In this document: piece after piece, positions 34,501 to 42,242 of the stretch | Position numbering within the stretch: the first letter of the stretch is position 1 | How the letters are laid out: each line of letters starts with the position of its first letter | Assembly (NCBI RefSeq): GCF_038096175.1 | Contig: NZ_CP151099.1 | Location: 5,620,001 to 5,684,000, forward strand | DNA from: Nostoc sp. UHCC 0302 | Lineage (GTDB): Bacteria; Cyanobacteriota; Cyanobacteriia; Cyanobacteriales; Nostocaceae | Reading direction: 5' to 3' | Length of the DNA: 64,000 bases | Made by a program: the position numbers and the translations under genes | The notes under the pieces: model-generated | The model's input: only the letters and a program-made list of their open reading frames with translations | Told to the model about the DNA's origin: nothing | Databases searched by the model: none

Positions 34501-36783
34501 GGCAACCTGTTCATTCTCCGCGCCACAATCTGTAATTACTTCTTCTAAAAATCGCTCAACCAGTATTTCTTTATTGCCAAACTGACGATACTTTTCTAAA
34601 GTAGTAATTTTATCAGTTTGTAATTGCGTCCCCACAATTTGTAACTCAATCGGGCGTACCTCCCCTACTTCACCTGCTAAATCCTGCACTAATTCATCAA
34701 TCAATGCAGGCTCTAGGTAAAAGTGAGAGCGTTCCGTTAAACTCTCTACAACAGCCTTGGCATCTGCTGGCGAAAAATTACCCAAATAATAGCGAATCTT
34801 TTTATCTAAAATATTATTATTAATGACACTTAAATCAAATAGTCGGTCTAACTCTAATAAATAATGTAAATAATCTTCCCGTAAGGATAGAATCACTTTG
34901 AGAAAGGGAATATCTAGACAAACTCGTAAAAACTCATAAAATGCTAGCCTTTGCCTTTGGTCTGGATAAACAAAGAAAAACTCTTCAAACTGGTCAAATA
35001 TTAAAATCGTTAACAGATTCCGGTCGGCATTGTTCTGTAATTGTCTTAAAATAGCTGCCGAAGAATCAAGATTAATAGCTAATTGCTGACCTCTGACTTC
35101 CTCAAAAGCCTTAGCCAAACACCCACCCAACATCGCTACCCAATCTGTATACACTCGCAACAGAATAGGTAAAGCATCTCGCTCACCTATTGGTTGCTGT
35201 TGCAACGCTGGTATTAATCCACCTTGCAAAATCGAACTTTTTCCCACTCCTGACTGACCATGAATCACAATTAATTTATGCTCAGTTCCGCTAATTCTTT
35301 CACGCAACCGCTTCACATCTTGTCCGCGACCAGAAGCCGCAATTTCTTCAGCAATGGTTTCAGGATTTTCTACCTGCAACTGTGTCAGACTAATTGCCTG
35401 TCGCTGGGGATTGAGATAAGATGCACCAATAAACGCACGTAAACCATATTGCTGTTCAATTTGCAGTTGTTCTTGCTTAATCTGAAAAGCTCTGCGATAT
35501 TCACTTTGCTCAAAGTAGAGCTTACTTAACTTCTCTAAAATAGATATATATAGTTGTGGCTCATATTGATGATTAATTTCAGATTTTGCAGTTTCTAAAT
35601 TATCAATTGCTGCTTTAACTTGTCCTGAACCATGATGCGACTTAGCTAAAATAAATCGATATAATCCAAATTCATGTGGTAGTAGATTAGGGATATCAGC
35701 TAATATTTGCAATGCTTGCCCTGCAAGTTGTTGGGCTTCATCCCAGCGTGATAAATCTAAGGTTACCTCTGCCAAAAAACCATAATCTTGAGCTAATTGC
35801 AAAGGAGTACCATAAGTTTGATGTAGCGGCAGAGATTTATCAACAAGGCTTTGCAAATCAGTCCATGCTTGTAAATGCCGCAGTACTTCACCCAGTTTAG
35901 TAATGTGTTTGGCGACTAAATCTGAACGTTGTGCTTGCTCAAAGATATCAATAGCTTGCTCAAGATAATTCCTGGCTGCTTGCCAATACCTGATATTTTC
36001 TACTTGATTCTTTTTGGCTTGGCGGTCATAAGCTAAAGCAATCTTAACTAGTAAGATACCTTGGCGTTCTAAATAATTACTTTGTTGATAAAAATTTAAA
36101 CTTTGTTGATAATGTACTAAAGCAGAATCTATCTGGTCATGTAGATAATCATGTAAACCAATCGCAAATTCTAAACCAGCTTGAATTGCTGCTTCTAAAA
36201 CTTGCCCACGATTTTGCAAATCCTGAAAAGCTGTTCGTAATTCCCAACAAGTTTGTGCATTAGGCGTGACATCGCCAGCAAATATTTGATCAGTTTTTAG
36301 CTGAAGGAAGTTGACTAACTCGTTAGTAAGATTTTCAAAATCAATAATAGTTGCCCAATTCTCCAAATCGGTCGCTAAGCGAATAAACTTTTGTAGAACT
36401 TGGTCATTAACCCACAACAATATCGGAAAAGGAAAGTTCTTTCTAAACTCTTCTCGTACTTGGTTAGCCGAAGTCAGAACTGTGTCAACATCTTTAACCG
36501 ACTCCAAACCAAAAACCATTAATGCAGGTGGCTGTTCATCCCCCAGTTGCTCAGATATTTTTGTGTAAAGCGTTTTGACTGATGCAGGTAATGTAATTTC
36601 GCGAATCTGTACAGGAGATAGTTGGTGCAGACGTTCTACCATGCGCTGACGTAAAGCAGCATAATTACAGCGCAGCAAAATCAGCGAAAATTCTCCCTGA
36701 GAAAGGGTAATTGCTCGCACCAGAGTTTGCAAAGAACGCTCATTGTCAGCGGCTAAATTTTCTGGCCCGTGCTGATTACTCAT
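31537..36783 (-). CDS. Giant TPR / nSTAND P-loop NTPase / WD40 protein with 14 near-identical blades
   Basis: A 1748-residue protein. Residues 1-190: an alpha/beta domain without a visible Walker A (PALMVFGLESVKDVD, FPILLWVND). About 195-460: TPR-like helical repeats. About 480-860: STAND-type NTPase with Walker A GQSGVGKSS at 509-517 and Walker B LTILIFDQFEEFF (Asp597), then winged-helix-like segments. About 883-905: one transmembrane helix. About 905-1095: long Gln/Ala/Lys-rich coiled coil. 1148-1721: fourteen 41-residue WD40 repeats, enough for two seven-blade propellers, followed by a short tail. STAND proteins use the repeat region as sensor and the NTPase as a switch. The blades are almost identical in protein and DNA, with changes concentrated in a few positions (GHQxxV, SxDG, ASxDxT). 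A second ATPase lies 0.5 kb upstream on the same strand. Confidence 0.9.
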   Translation of the reverse strand: MSNQHGPENLAADNERSLQTLVRAITLSQGEFSLILLRCNYAALRQRMVERLHQLSPVQIREITLPASVKTLYTKISEQLGDEQPPALMVFGLESVKDVDTVLTSANQVREEFRKNFPFPILLWVNDQVLQKFIRLATDLENWATIIDFENLTNELVNFLQLKTDQIFAGDVTPNAQTCWELRTAFQDLQNRGQVLEAAIQAGLEFAIGLHDYLHDQIDSALVHYQQSLNFYQQSNYLERQGILLVKIALAYDRQAKKNQVENIRYWQAARNYLEQAIDIFEQAQRSDLVAKHITKLGEVLRHLQAWTDLQSLVDKSLPLHQTYGTPLQLAQDYGFLAEVTLDLSRWDEAQQLAGQALQILADIPNLLPHEFGLYRFILAKSHHGSGQVKAAIDNLETAKSEINHQYEPQLYISILEKLSKLYFEQSEYRRAFQIKQEQLQIEQQYGLRAFIGASYLNPQRQAISLTQLQVENPETIAEEIAASGRGQDVKRLRERISGTEHKLIVIHGQSGVGKSSILQGGLIPALQQQPIGERDALPILLRVYTDWVAMLGGCLAKAFEEVRGQQLAINLDSSAAILRQLQNNADRNLLTILIFDQFEEFFFVYPDQRQRLAFYEFLRVCLDIPFLKVILSLREDYLHYLLELDRLFDLSVINNNILDKKIRYYLGNFSPADAKAVVESLTERSHFYLEPALIDELVQDLAGEVGEVRPIELQIVGTQLQTDKITTLEKYRQFGNKEILVERFLEEVITDCGAENEQVARLVLYLLTDENGTRPLKTRAELAADLATEVDKLDLVLEIFVASRLVLLLPESPADRYQLVHDYLVSFIRQQQGSELLAELEKVREQQKLTEAELKREQEARQILADAKRKADQQIQEGRKRLAVSSGLAVCLLLLAGVSSLYAWGQIQVAKDAGNKKEQAEKKFTTAEVNYNQVTQRLQATQKQQLEIQKKAQALEAKKKDAEQKFQAAQKNQQAAQIEAQQANQNLQNAKAQLVQVNQQAVKLQDKSSKAEARIETISQQVKTAEAKSQQAKTQQQEAEDKAKQAQIILSQAQAALTKADRDRRAAETAQKEAQKGTELERAGVNALRQFEYAGELESLAAVMQSGKELKTLVKDGRPLEKYPAISPIYALDSILNKIKERNQFQGHQNTVRSVSFSPDGKTIATASDDNTARLWNLQGQLLQEFKGHQSTVYSVSFSPDGKTIATASNDNTARLWNLQGQLLQEFKGHQGGVWGVSFSPDGKTIATASSDNTARLWNLQGQLLQEFKGHQGGVWGVSFSPDGKTIATASDDNTARLWNLQGQLLQEFKGHQSTVYSVSFSPDGKTIATASDDKTARLWNLQGQLLQEFKGHQSTVLSVSFSRDGKTIATASSDNTARLWNLQGQLLQEFKGHQGSVLSVSFSRDGKTIATASNDKTARLWNLQGQLLQEFKGHQSTVLSVSFSRDGKTIATASSDNTARLWNLQGQLLQEFKGHQGGVWGVSFSPDGKTIATASSDNTARLWNLQGQLLQEFKGHQGSVYSVSFSPDGKTIATASSDNTARLWNLQGQLLQEFKGHQGFVLSVSFSRDGKTIATASDDNTARLWNLQGQLLQEFKGYQGGVLSVSFSPDGKTIATASADNTARLWTLNGQLLQEFKGHQGSVWGVSFSPDGKTIATASLDNTARLWTLNGQLLQEFKGHQGVIYSVSFSPDGKTIATASADKTARLWPVENLDQLLVRGCNWLHDYLQNNPNLTNRDKHLCDDIK
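31609..33345 (-). repeat. Fourteen 123-bp intragenic repeats encoding the WD40 blades
   Basis: Each unit encodes GHQxxVxxVSFSxDGKTIATAS followed by xDxTARLWNLQGQLLQEFK. Units 1-11 share NLQGQ, and units 12-13 have TLNGQ. The nucleotide identity between units is very high, including silent positions, which points to recent amplification or ongoing gene conversion. Confidence 0.92.
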
Positions 36784-37299
36784 AACATAGATAATTTTCC
36801 TTATATTAGCTGTTTGTATAATTACATCATGGAAGTGGTGTGTGTTATGCCGTAAGCGATCGCATTTTAATTATTGATGGTGCCGTACTCTCGGCGATAA
36901 CACACCCTACTGAAATGGTTTACGTCACGACTGAAACTGCTCCCGTCGCGACTAAGGCCGCTCCCATCACGACTTTAATCAAACGTGAGTTTTATAAACC
37001 TCTCTCCTTGCAGGCTACAGTGTACACGTTACTTATTTTGCTCAAAGCGCTCCCAGACCTAACCCCCAGCCCCTTCCCTAGCAGGGAAGGGGAGCCAATC
37101 CTCAAAGCCCCTCTCCGCATCGGAGAGGGGTATGGGGAGAGGTCTGCCGACTTGTGTGTACACCGTAGCCTTGCAGGTGAGAGATTTGGAGAGGAGTTTT
37201 CTAAGTAGCAAGCGACTGGAAGTCGCGGCTACACAGACAAAGCCCGCCTGCGCGGGCTAATTCCGACCAGGAGAGACCTAGCTAGGTTTCTACATTGAT
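36784..37299. other. 516-bp spacer between the ATPase and WD40 genes, palindrome-rich
   Basis: It holds the GTGTGTTAT...ATAACACAC arms (36838-36906), two perfect 10-bp-stem hairpins with three-base loops (CCCCTTCCCT-AGC-AGGGAAGGGG at about 37070-37092 and CCCCTCTCCG-CAT-CGGAGAGGGG at about 37110-37132), and AGCCCGCCTGCGCGGGCT at 37242-37259. A 122-codon plus-strand frame here is composed of these repeats and is not taken as a gene. Confidence 0.65.
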
Positions 37300-38598
37300 T
37301 CATAACCTAAATTCCTTGGCTTCTGCCAAAATCGGATTGATATCAAACCACGAACCATCCTCATTTCGGTATTCAAATACAAACATACTGCGGAGCAAAA
37401 GTTCGTATCTTTCATGACCTCTCAAGCTTTTCTCTTGCGCCACCTTACGCAGTAATTCCCATTCATCAGATGTAATTGCTAAAGTTAGCTCGTTGCGGCG
37501 TTGTTTTATCACTCTATCTATACACTCCCGCGACAGGGGTGGGTCTTCTTGCTGAAGACAGCGAAACAACAACATCAGCAAATTCCGTAAATGACCGCCA
37601 CTAACTAAGCAAAGTCGCTCTAATGTATCAGGGCTATCAAATACTTCTGTAATTAAATACTGGTTTTGTTCCCAACTTACACCAGGAAAAGCCCTCGCCA
37701 TCACCATCTGTTGTAGCAGTGTAACTCCCTGTGAAAATTGAGAACTATCTTGTAGCTGCACAGGAACCATAGGTAAAACCTTCGGGTCTACCCCAAAGCG
37801 ATTTGTTAACCTTCCCAAAGCGTTGGAGAAAATCAACACTAGGGGAATAGTGTAGACGACATGACAATTTAGCTGGTTTAACTGTTCACCACGTTCGACA
37901 AATAAATATTCAGGTTGGTAATAACCGGAAGGCTTCAACGAGTTATCAACTCGGTCGAGATTATCTACAATTACTACCAGTCCTTTTTTACCTTGCTGCT
38001 TGAGTTTTTCTATCGCAGGTTTGAGCAATTCTTTATTAATCGATTCTAAAATGCCACTGGTGCGTGGCTCTAAATATTGCCGCAACTGAGAGCGCAGTTT
38101 GGGGCTATCTTTAGTTTTCGCGGTAATCTTGGCAATACCGACAGATAACTCTCCCCCAAGTTCTACAGGCGTTTGTAAAAAATCAGCAATTTCTGTAAAC
38201 AGAGTTTGAAAGTATCCTGGTTTGAGGTTAATTTTTATAGCTTCTAGACTTTGACTAACTTCGCGGGCGATCGCAAGTAAAATATCTGTAACATCAATAT
38301 CTGCCATATCCAGGCTTTGGCTAGACTCGAAATAAACCACATGAAATCCCTGCTGTTCTAACTCTGCTTTCAACCGCAGTAATTCAGTGGATTTGCCACA
38401 GCCTATATGTCCTGTAAATAATTGGCAAGTGGGCTGTTCAGGCGAAAGGCGGCTGATAGTTCGCCCTAATTCCTCAATAATTTTGGAGCCACGTACTTCA
38501 GAGAAATCAATATAATATTGCCTATCCTCCGGTTTACTCACAACCAAAGTTTTGCTGGGGTTGCAAGCCTGAAAAAACTTTACTAAATCAAGTTTCAT
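37300..38598 (-). CDS. P-loop ATPase (AAA/STAND-like) upstream of the WD40 gene
   Basis: A 432-residue ATPase. The N-terminus (LDLVKFFQACNPSKTLVVSKPEDRQYYIDFSEVRG) is followed by Walker A GHIGCGKST (residues 63-71) and Walker B GLVVIVDNLDRVD (Asp about 217), an arginine-rich sensor region (LVSGGHLRNLLMLLFRCLQ) and a C-terminal winged-helix-like domain. The pattern GxGCGKST...DNLDR is that of AAA/STAND ATPases used in signalling and defence; the precise family is not recognised. It is on the same strand as the giant WD40 NTPase 0.5 kb downstream. ATG 38598 is preferred over a GTG at 38619. The ParDE pair diverges from it. Confidence 0.82.
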   Translation of the reverse strand: MKLDLVKFFQACNPSKTLVVSKPEDRQYYIDFSEVRGSKIIEELGRTISRLSPEQPTCQLFTGHIGCGKSTELLRLKAELEQQGFHVVYFESSQSLDMADIDVTDILLAIAREVSQSLEAIKINLKPGYFQTLFTEIADFLQTPVELGGELSVGIAKITAKTKDSPKLRSQLRQYLEPRTSGILESINKELLKPAIEKLKQQGKKGLVVIVDNLDRVDNSLKPSGYYQPEYLFVERGEQLNQLNCHVVYTIPLVLIFSNALGRLTNRFGVDPKVLPMVPVQLQDSSQFSQGVTLLQQMVMARAFPGVSWEQNQYLITEVFDSPDTLERLCLVSGGHLRNLLMLLFRCLQQEDPPLSRECIDRVIKQRRNELTLAITSDEWELLRKVAQEKSLRGHERYELLLRSMFVFEYRNEDGSWFDINPILAEAKEFRL

Positions 38599-38768
38599 CA
38601 CAAATCGCCCTGATACCACTGCCCATTTCAGTGATTATACAGAGGAGAAAACCCCTATTTCGGATGAGATTCCCACTCTGTTCGTGGCTTTACCAAGAGA
38701 TAACAAAAATGTTTGGCATAAAATGGCAAAAATTGCCATGATAGTTATAGTTAAATTTAAAAAGTAGT

Positions 38769-39032
38769 ATGAAAAGCATAAATATCTCTCTACCTGACTC
38801 TATGCGAACTTATATAGAGGAACAAGTGGCTAAAGGTGGGTACAGTAGCGTAAGCGAGTATTTTCGTGAGTTAGTGCGTGATGATCAAAAGCGCAAAGCC
38901 AGTGAACATCTCGAAGCGATGTTATTAGAAGGATTAAATTCTGGAACTGCAACTGAGATGACCACTAAAGATTGGGAAGACATCCGTCAAGCAGTACGTG
39001 AAAGAATTACCAAGCATCAAGGGTCAATTTAG
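38769..39032 (+). CDS. parD: ParD-type RHH antitoxin
   Basis: An 87-residue RHH antitoxin: KSINISLPDSMRTYIEEQVAKGGYSSVSEYFRELVRDDQKR is the ParD/CopG consensus (strand, helix, turn GGYSSVSEY, helix). The C-terminal EAMLLEGLNSGTATEMTTKDWEDIR wraps around ParE. It binds its own promoter as a dimer. The toxin gene starts five bases after its stop codon. Confidence 0.9.
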   Translation: MKSINISLPDSMRTYIEEQVAKGGYSSVSEYFRELVRDDQKRKASEHLEAMLLEGLNSGTATEMTTKDWEDIRQAVRERITKHQGSI

Positions 39033-39037
39033 CAGTA

Positions 39038-39340
39038 ATGTCTGAGGTAAATAAACGACCGCAAGTCATCCGTGACCTGATAGAACTAGCAACCTACATA
39101 GCATTTTTAGCAGTAGCAGAAAAAACCTTCCAACAACTGGCAAAGATACCTGGGATAGGAAAAAATTGTCAATTTTCTCATCCTTCTCTGGGAGATATTC
39201 GACAGTATGCAATCAAAGGATTTAAAAAATATATTATCTTTTACCGCGTTACTGAGCTAGGCATAGAAATTCTTCGAGTCATTCATGGCGCACGAGATAT
39301 AGAAGCAATATTGGATGAGGATTTGAGAGATAATAACTAA
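39038..39340 (+). CDS. parE: ParE-type toxin with a likely internal deletion
   Basis: A 100-residue RelE/ParE-fold protein (ParE poisons gyrase). The C-terminal core is typical: LAKIPGIGKNCQFSHPSLGDIRQYAIKGFKKYIIFYRVTELGIEILRVIHGARDIEAIL. Near the N-terminus, however, LIELATYIAFLAVAEKTFQQLAK is shorter than the usual ATYIAED...DAADRFL...AEKTF helical hairpin, by about ten residues as I remember the family. The frame is preserved, so this is an in-frame deletion in the first helical hairpin. The toxin may be weakened or inactive. It is co-transcribed with parD. Confidence 0.8.
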   Translation: MSEVNKRPQVIRDLIELATYIAFLAVAEKTFQQLAKIPGIGKNCQFSHPSLGDIRQYAIKGFKKYIIFYRVTELGIEILRVIHGARDIEAILDEDLRDNN

Positions 39341-39349
39341 GAATTTTAA

Positions 39350-39376
39350 GGTGCATTAGCAAACACGTAACGCACC
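39350..39376. terminator. Hairpin between convergent parE and glcF
   Basis: GGTGCATTA (39350-39358) pairs with TAACGCACC (39368-39376) with one mismatch, belonging to the same palindrome family as 17712-17740. Its position between convergent stop codons (39340 and 39387) suits a bidirectional terminator, although there is no strong U-run. Confidence 0.45.
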
Positions 39377-39386
39377 TCAGTAATGT

Positions 39387-40742
39387 CTACAATTCCAACT
39401 TCACGCCGCGAATCGAATAATCCAACAACTCCATCGGATGAATTACCGAAATTTCTTTACCCTGCAACTTTAAATGCTTAGTAATCTGCAACGTACAACC
39501 AGGATTAGCAGAAGCAATTAACTCAGCACCAGTATTCAACAAATTCTGCACTTTTTGCTGACCCAATTCATCAGCTATTTCCGGTTGCAGCATATTGTAA
39601 ACCCCGGCACTGCCACAACACAACGCTGCGTCTATTGGTTCTCTTAACTTAACTCCTGGAATTTGCCGCAATACCTGACGCGGTTGCACACTAATCTTTT
39701 GTCCATGCAATAAATGACAAGCATCTTGATAAACTAAATTCAAAGGTTTATCAGTCAGCGGCGACAGTTTTGCTGTTATACCAATAGTTGCCAAAAACTC
39801 TTGAGCATCTTTAACATTAGCTGCAAATTTCTTAGCTTTTTCTCGATACTCTGGATCATCTTCTAAGATGTGACCATATTCTTTTAAAGTATGACCACAA
39901 CCAGCAGCATTGATAATCACGAAATCTACATTAGTATTGGCAAAACTATCAATCATCTGCCTAGCTAAAGCTTTCGCTTGTTCTGTTTGCCCTTGGTGTT
40001 CAGGAAGCGCTGCACAACAACCTTGAGATTTGGGAATTACAACTTCACAACCATTCGCCGTTAAAACTCGCACCGTCGCTTCATTCACTGGTGAGAAAAA
40101 CAGCCGTTGCACACATCCCAAAATCACCCCAACACGGTAGCGTTTCTCACCTTGGGCGCGAATAACTGTAGGTAAATTATCTTGGAAAGATTTGAGCGTA
40201 ATTTCTGGCAGAATTGATTCCATTGCTGCCAAACGAGGCGATATTTTATTAAGTAAGCCCGTGGCGCGAAAGAATTTAGCAAAACCCAACTTTTGATAAA
40301 CCAATAATGGGACTAATAAAACCCGTAAAAGGTTGGGATAAGGAAACAGAGAAAATATGAGTTTGCGATATAGTGTATCAGGCAAACTGCGGGGATAATT
40401 ACGTTCAACTTGGTGACGAGTTGCAGAAATTAACTTGTCATACTGCACACCAGAAGGACAAGTTGTCACACAAGCAAGACAACCCAAACAAGAATCAAAA
40501 TGTTCTGTAGTTGCCGTATTCAGCGCAATTTCACCCTCATTAATTGCATCCATTAAATAGATGCGTCCTCTAGGAGAATCCATCTCCTTACCCAGCACCC
40601 GATAACTAGGACAAGTCGAGAGACAAAACCCACAATGCACACAACTATCAATCAACTTCGGATCAGGTGGATGATTTGGATCAAACCCCTTCAAATTCTT
40701 TAAACTAGCCGTATTATTAACAGAATTTTCTGAAAGTTGCAT
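39387..40742 (-). CDS. glcF: Glycolate dehydrogenase iron-sulfur subunit
   Basis: A 451-residue GlcF-type protein. Two [4Fe-4S] ferredoxin motifs are present near the N-terminus: CVHCGFCLSTCPSY (about 33-46) and CLGCLACVTTCPSG (about 84-97). Two CCG-type cysteine domains follow, with GCCAALPEHQGQ and CCGSAGVYNMLQPE, as in heterodisulfide-reductase-like subunits. It passes electrons from the flavin subunit during oxidation of glycolate to glyoxylate in photorespiration. The flavin subunit gene lies immediately upstream on the same strand (89-bp spacer), so they form an operon. Confidence 0.9.
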   Translation of the reverse strand: MQLSENSVNNTASLKNLKGFDPNHPPDPKLIDSCVHCGFCLSTCPSYRVLGKEMDSPRGRIYLMDAINEGEIALNTATTEHFDSCLGCLACVTTCPSGVQYDKLISATRHQVERNYPRSLPDTLYRKLIFSLFPYPNLLRVLLVPLLVYQKLGFAKFFRATGLLNKISPRLAAMESILPEITLKSFQDNLPTVIRAQGEKRYRVGVILGCVQRLFFSPVNEATVRVLTANGCEVVIPKSQGCCAALPEHQGQTEQAKALARQMIDSFANTNVDFVIINAAGCGHTLKEYGHILEDDPEYREKAKKFAANVKDAQEFLATIGITAKLSPLTDKPLNLVYQDACHLLHGQKISVQPRQVLRQIPGVKLREPIDAALCCGSAGVYNMLQPEIADELGQQKVQNLLNTGAELIASANPGCTLQITKHLKLQGKEISVIHPMELLDYSIRGVKLEL

Positions 40743-40831
40743 AATTAATTCTTTTCCTCTCTTCCTTCGCGTCCTTGGCTTCCTTGGCGGTAGCCTGCGG
40801 CAAGCCGCTTCGCGTCTACGTTTTCTTAAAA

Positions 40832-42118
40832 TTAAATCCCACCCACAAACCGACCAGGACTTAAAATATTCTTACTATCAAACTGCTCTTTAATTCCCCG
40901 CATTAAAGGCAAAGCATTGCCAGTGTAGCCCCAAACATCTATTTCTTGTTTAACCTTTACTGATGCTTCTAAAATTGTTAAAAAACCACTATTAGCTTGA
41001 AGGCGATCGCGCACTTTCAAAACCTGATTTTTATCCTCTAATTGTAACAAACCTAAACCACTAGCTATGTGAATTAAACCTAACTCCACCTGAGTTAAAA
41101 TTTCCACCGCAGCAGTAGGTAATACTCCTATTTTGCAACTAATTGCAGATTCTGTGGCAGGACAATGCATACTTTTTTGCAATCGCTGCCATAAATCAGC
41201 CTCATCTCCATCTATATAAATTGCCCCATCCAATCCCAACTTTTGTCCTACTTCCAAAAGACGGTTTGATTGTTCTTTAACACTTTCACTAATACTTTGA
41301 AACCGACCAATTAATCCCAATCCTTCACCCAATCCTAAACTCGACACCAATTTAGTTGATAGCAAATCTGCCTGAGTTGGCGTTAACGCTGAACCTCGCA
41401 AGGTAGCAGCAGCTTGGGATATAGCCTCCGCAGTACCAGTTAGTACTACCGTCCCCGATGCTTCTTGTACTGGGTAAACACGGAAAGTTACTTGACTAAT
41501 TACTCCTAACGTGCCGTAAGAGCCAGTAAACAACTTCATCAAGTCGTATCCGGCAACATTTTTGACAACTCGTCCCCCAGCTTTGGCAATTTGTCCATCA
41601 GCACGCACAAAGGTAATGCCCAATAACTGGTCGCGCACACTGTTATAACGTTGCCGCAAGGAACCTGTATCACCTGTGGCGACAATTCCACCAATGGTTG
41701 CTAACTCTGGTGTTGTGGGGTCAAGGGCAAGAAATTGCCGCGACTTAGCCAAAATTGCCTGGAGGCTGGAGAACTTCATCCCAGCTTCTACCGTGACAGT
41801 CAAATCGCCAACGGCGTGTTCAATTAGTTGGTTGATGCGTTCTGTACTAACTACGACATCCACACTCTTAGCTAAACCTCCCCAGGTGAGTTTACTACCA
41901 CTACCGCAAGGGAGAACACGCCAGTTATTCTGATAACATTCTGCGATGACTGTCGCTAATTGTTCTTGAGTACGGGGATAGACAATACAACTGGGAGGTG
42001 TTGCGGAAGCCATCGCCTGTTGGATAAGTTTCTGCTGACTGAGTTCGATATTTTCCCAAAGGGAAACAGCATTTTCTTCGCCGACGATAGATGCAAGACT
42101 AGAAGCAATCGCTTTCAT
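40832..42118 (-). CDS. glcE: Glycolate dehydrogenase FAD-binding subunit (GlcE/GlcD-like)
   Basis: A 428-residue FAD-linked oxidase. The PP-loop FAD-binding region is clear: CIVYPRTQEQLATVIAECYQN, RVLPCGSGSKLTWGG and GGIVATGDTGSLRQRYNSVRDQLLGI, then KNVAGYDLMKLFTGSYGTLGVISQVTFRV. The C-terminus ends FDSKNILSPGRFVGGI. At 428 residues it is between GlcE and GlcD of E. coli; cyanobacteria often use such a single flavin subunit with GlcF. Together they would oxidise glycolate. The downstream glcF on the same strand supports this. The symbol glcE is the closest fit, not certain. Confidence 0.85.
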   Translation of the reverse strand: MKAIASSLASIVGEENAVSLWENIELSQQKLIQQAMASATPPSCIVYPRTQEQLATVIAECYQNNWRVLPCGSGSKLTWGGLAKSVDVVVSTERINQLIEHAVGDLTVTVEAGMKFSSLQAILAKSRQFLALDPTTPELATIGGIVATGDTGSLRQRYNSVRDQLLGITFVRADGQIAKAGGRVVKNVAGYDLMKLFTGSYGTLGVISQVTFRVYPVQEASGTVVLTGTAEAISQAAATLRGSALTPTQADLLSTKLVSSLGLGEGLGLIGRFQSISESVKEQSNRLLEVGQKLGLDGAIYIDGDEADLWQRLQKSMHCPATESAISCKIGVLPTAAVEILTQVELGLIHIASGLGLLQLEDKNQVLKVRDRLQANSGFLTILEASVKVKQEIDVWGYTGNALPLMRGIKEQFDSKNILSPGRFVGGI

Positions 42119-42242
42119 TCAGTTTATTTTTTACGCCCTACATCTAATTTACTGGTTAAATTGACTAAAAAAATGCAGAGTGCTGGGTAGTTCAAATCTA
42201 GACTCAAGAGCGAATCCTTGCCTGAAGGATGACTTGGGGCTT

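Noticed and set aside
36840-37208. 122-codon plus-strand frame upstream of the WD40 gene
   Set aside because: It is made of palindromic G/C-run repeats and dispersed fragments; no family resemblance.
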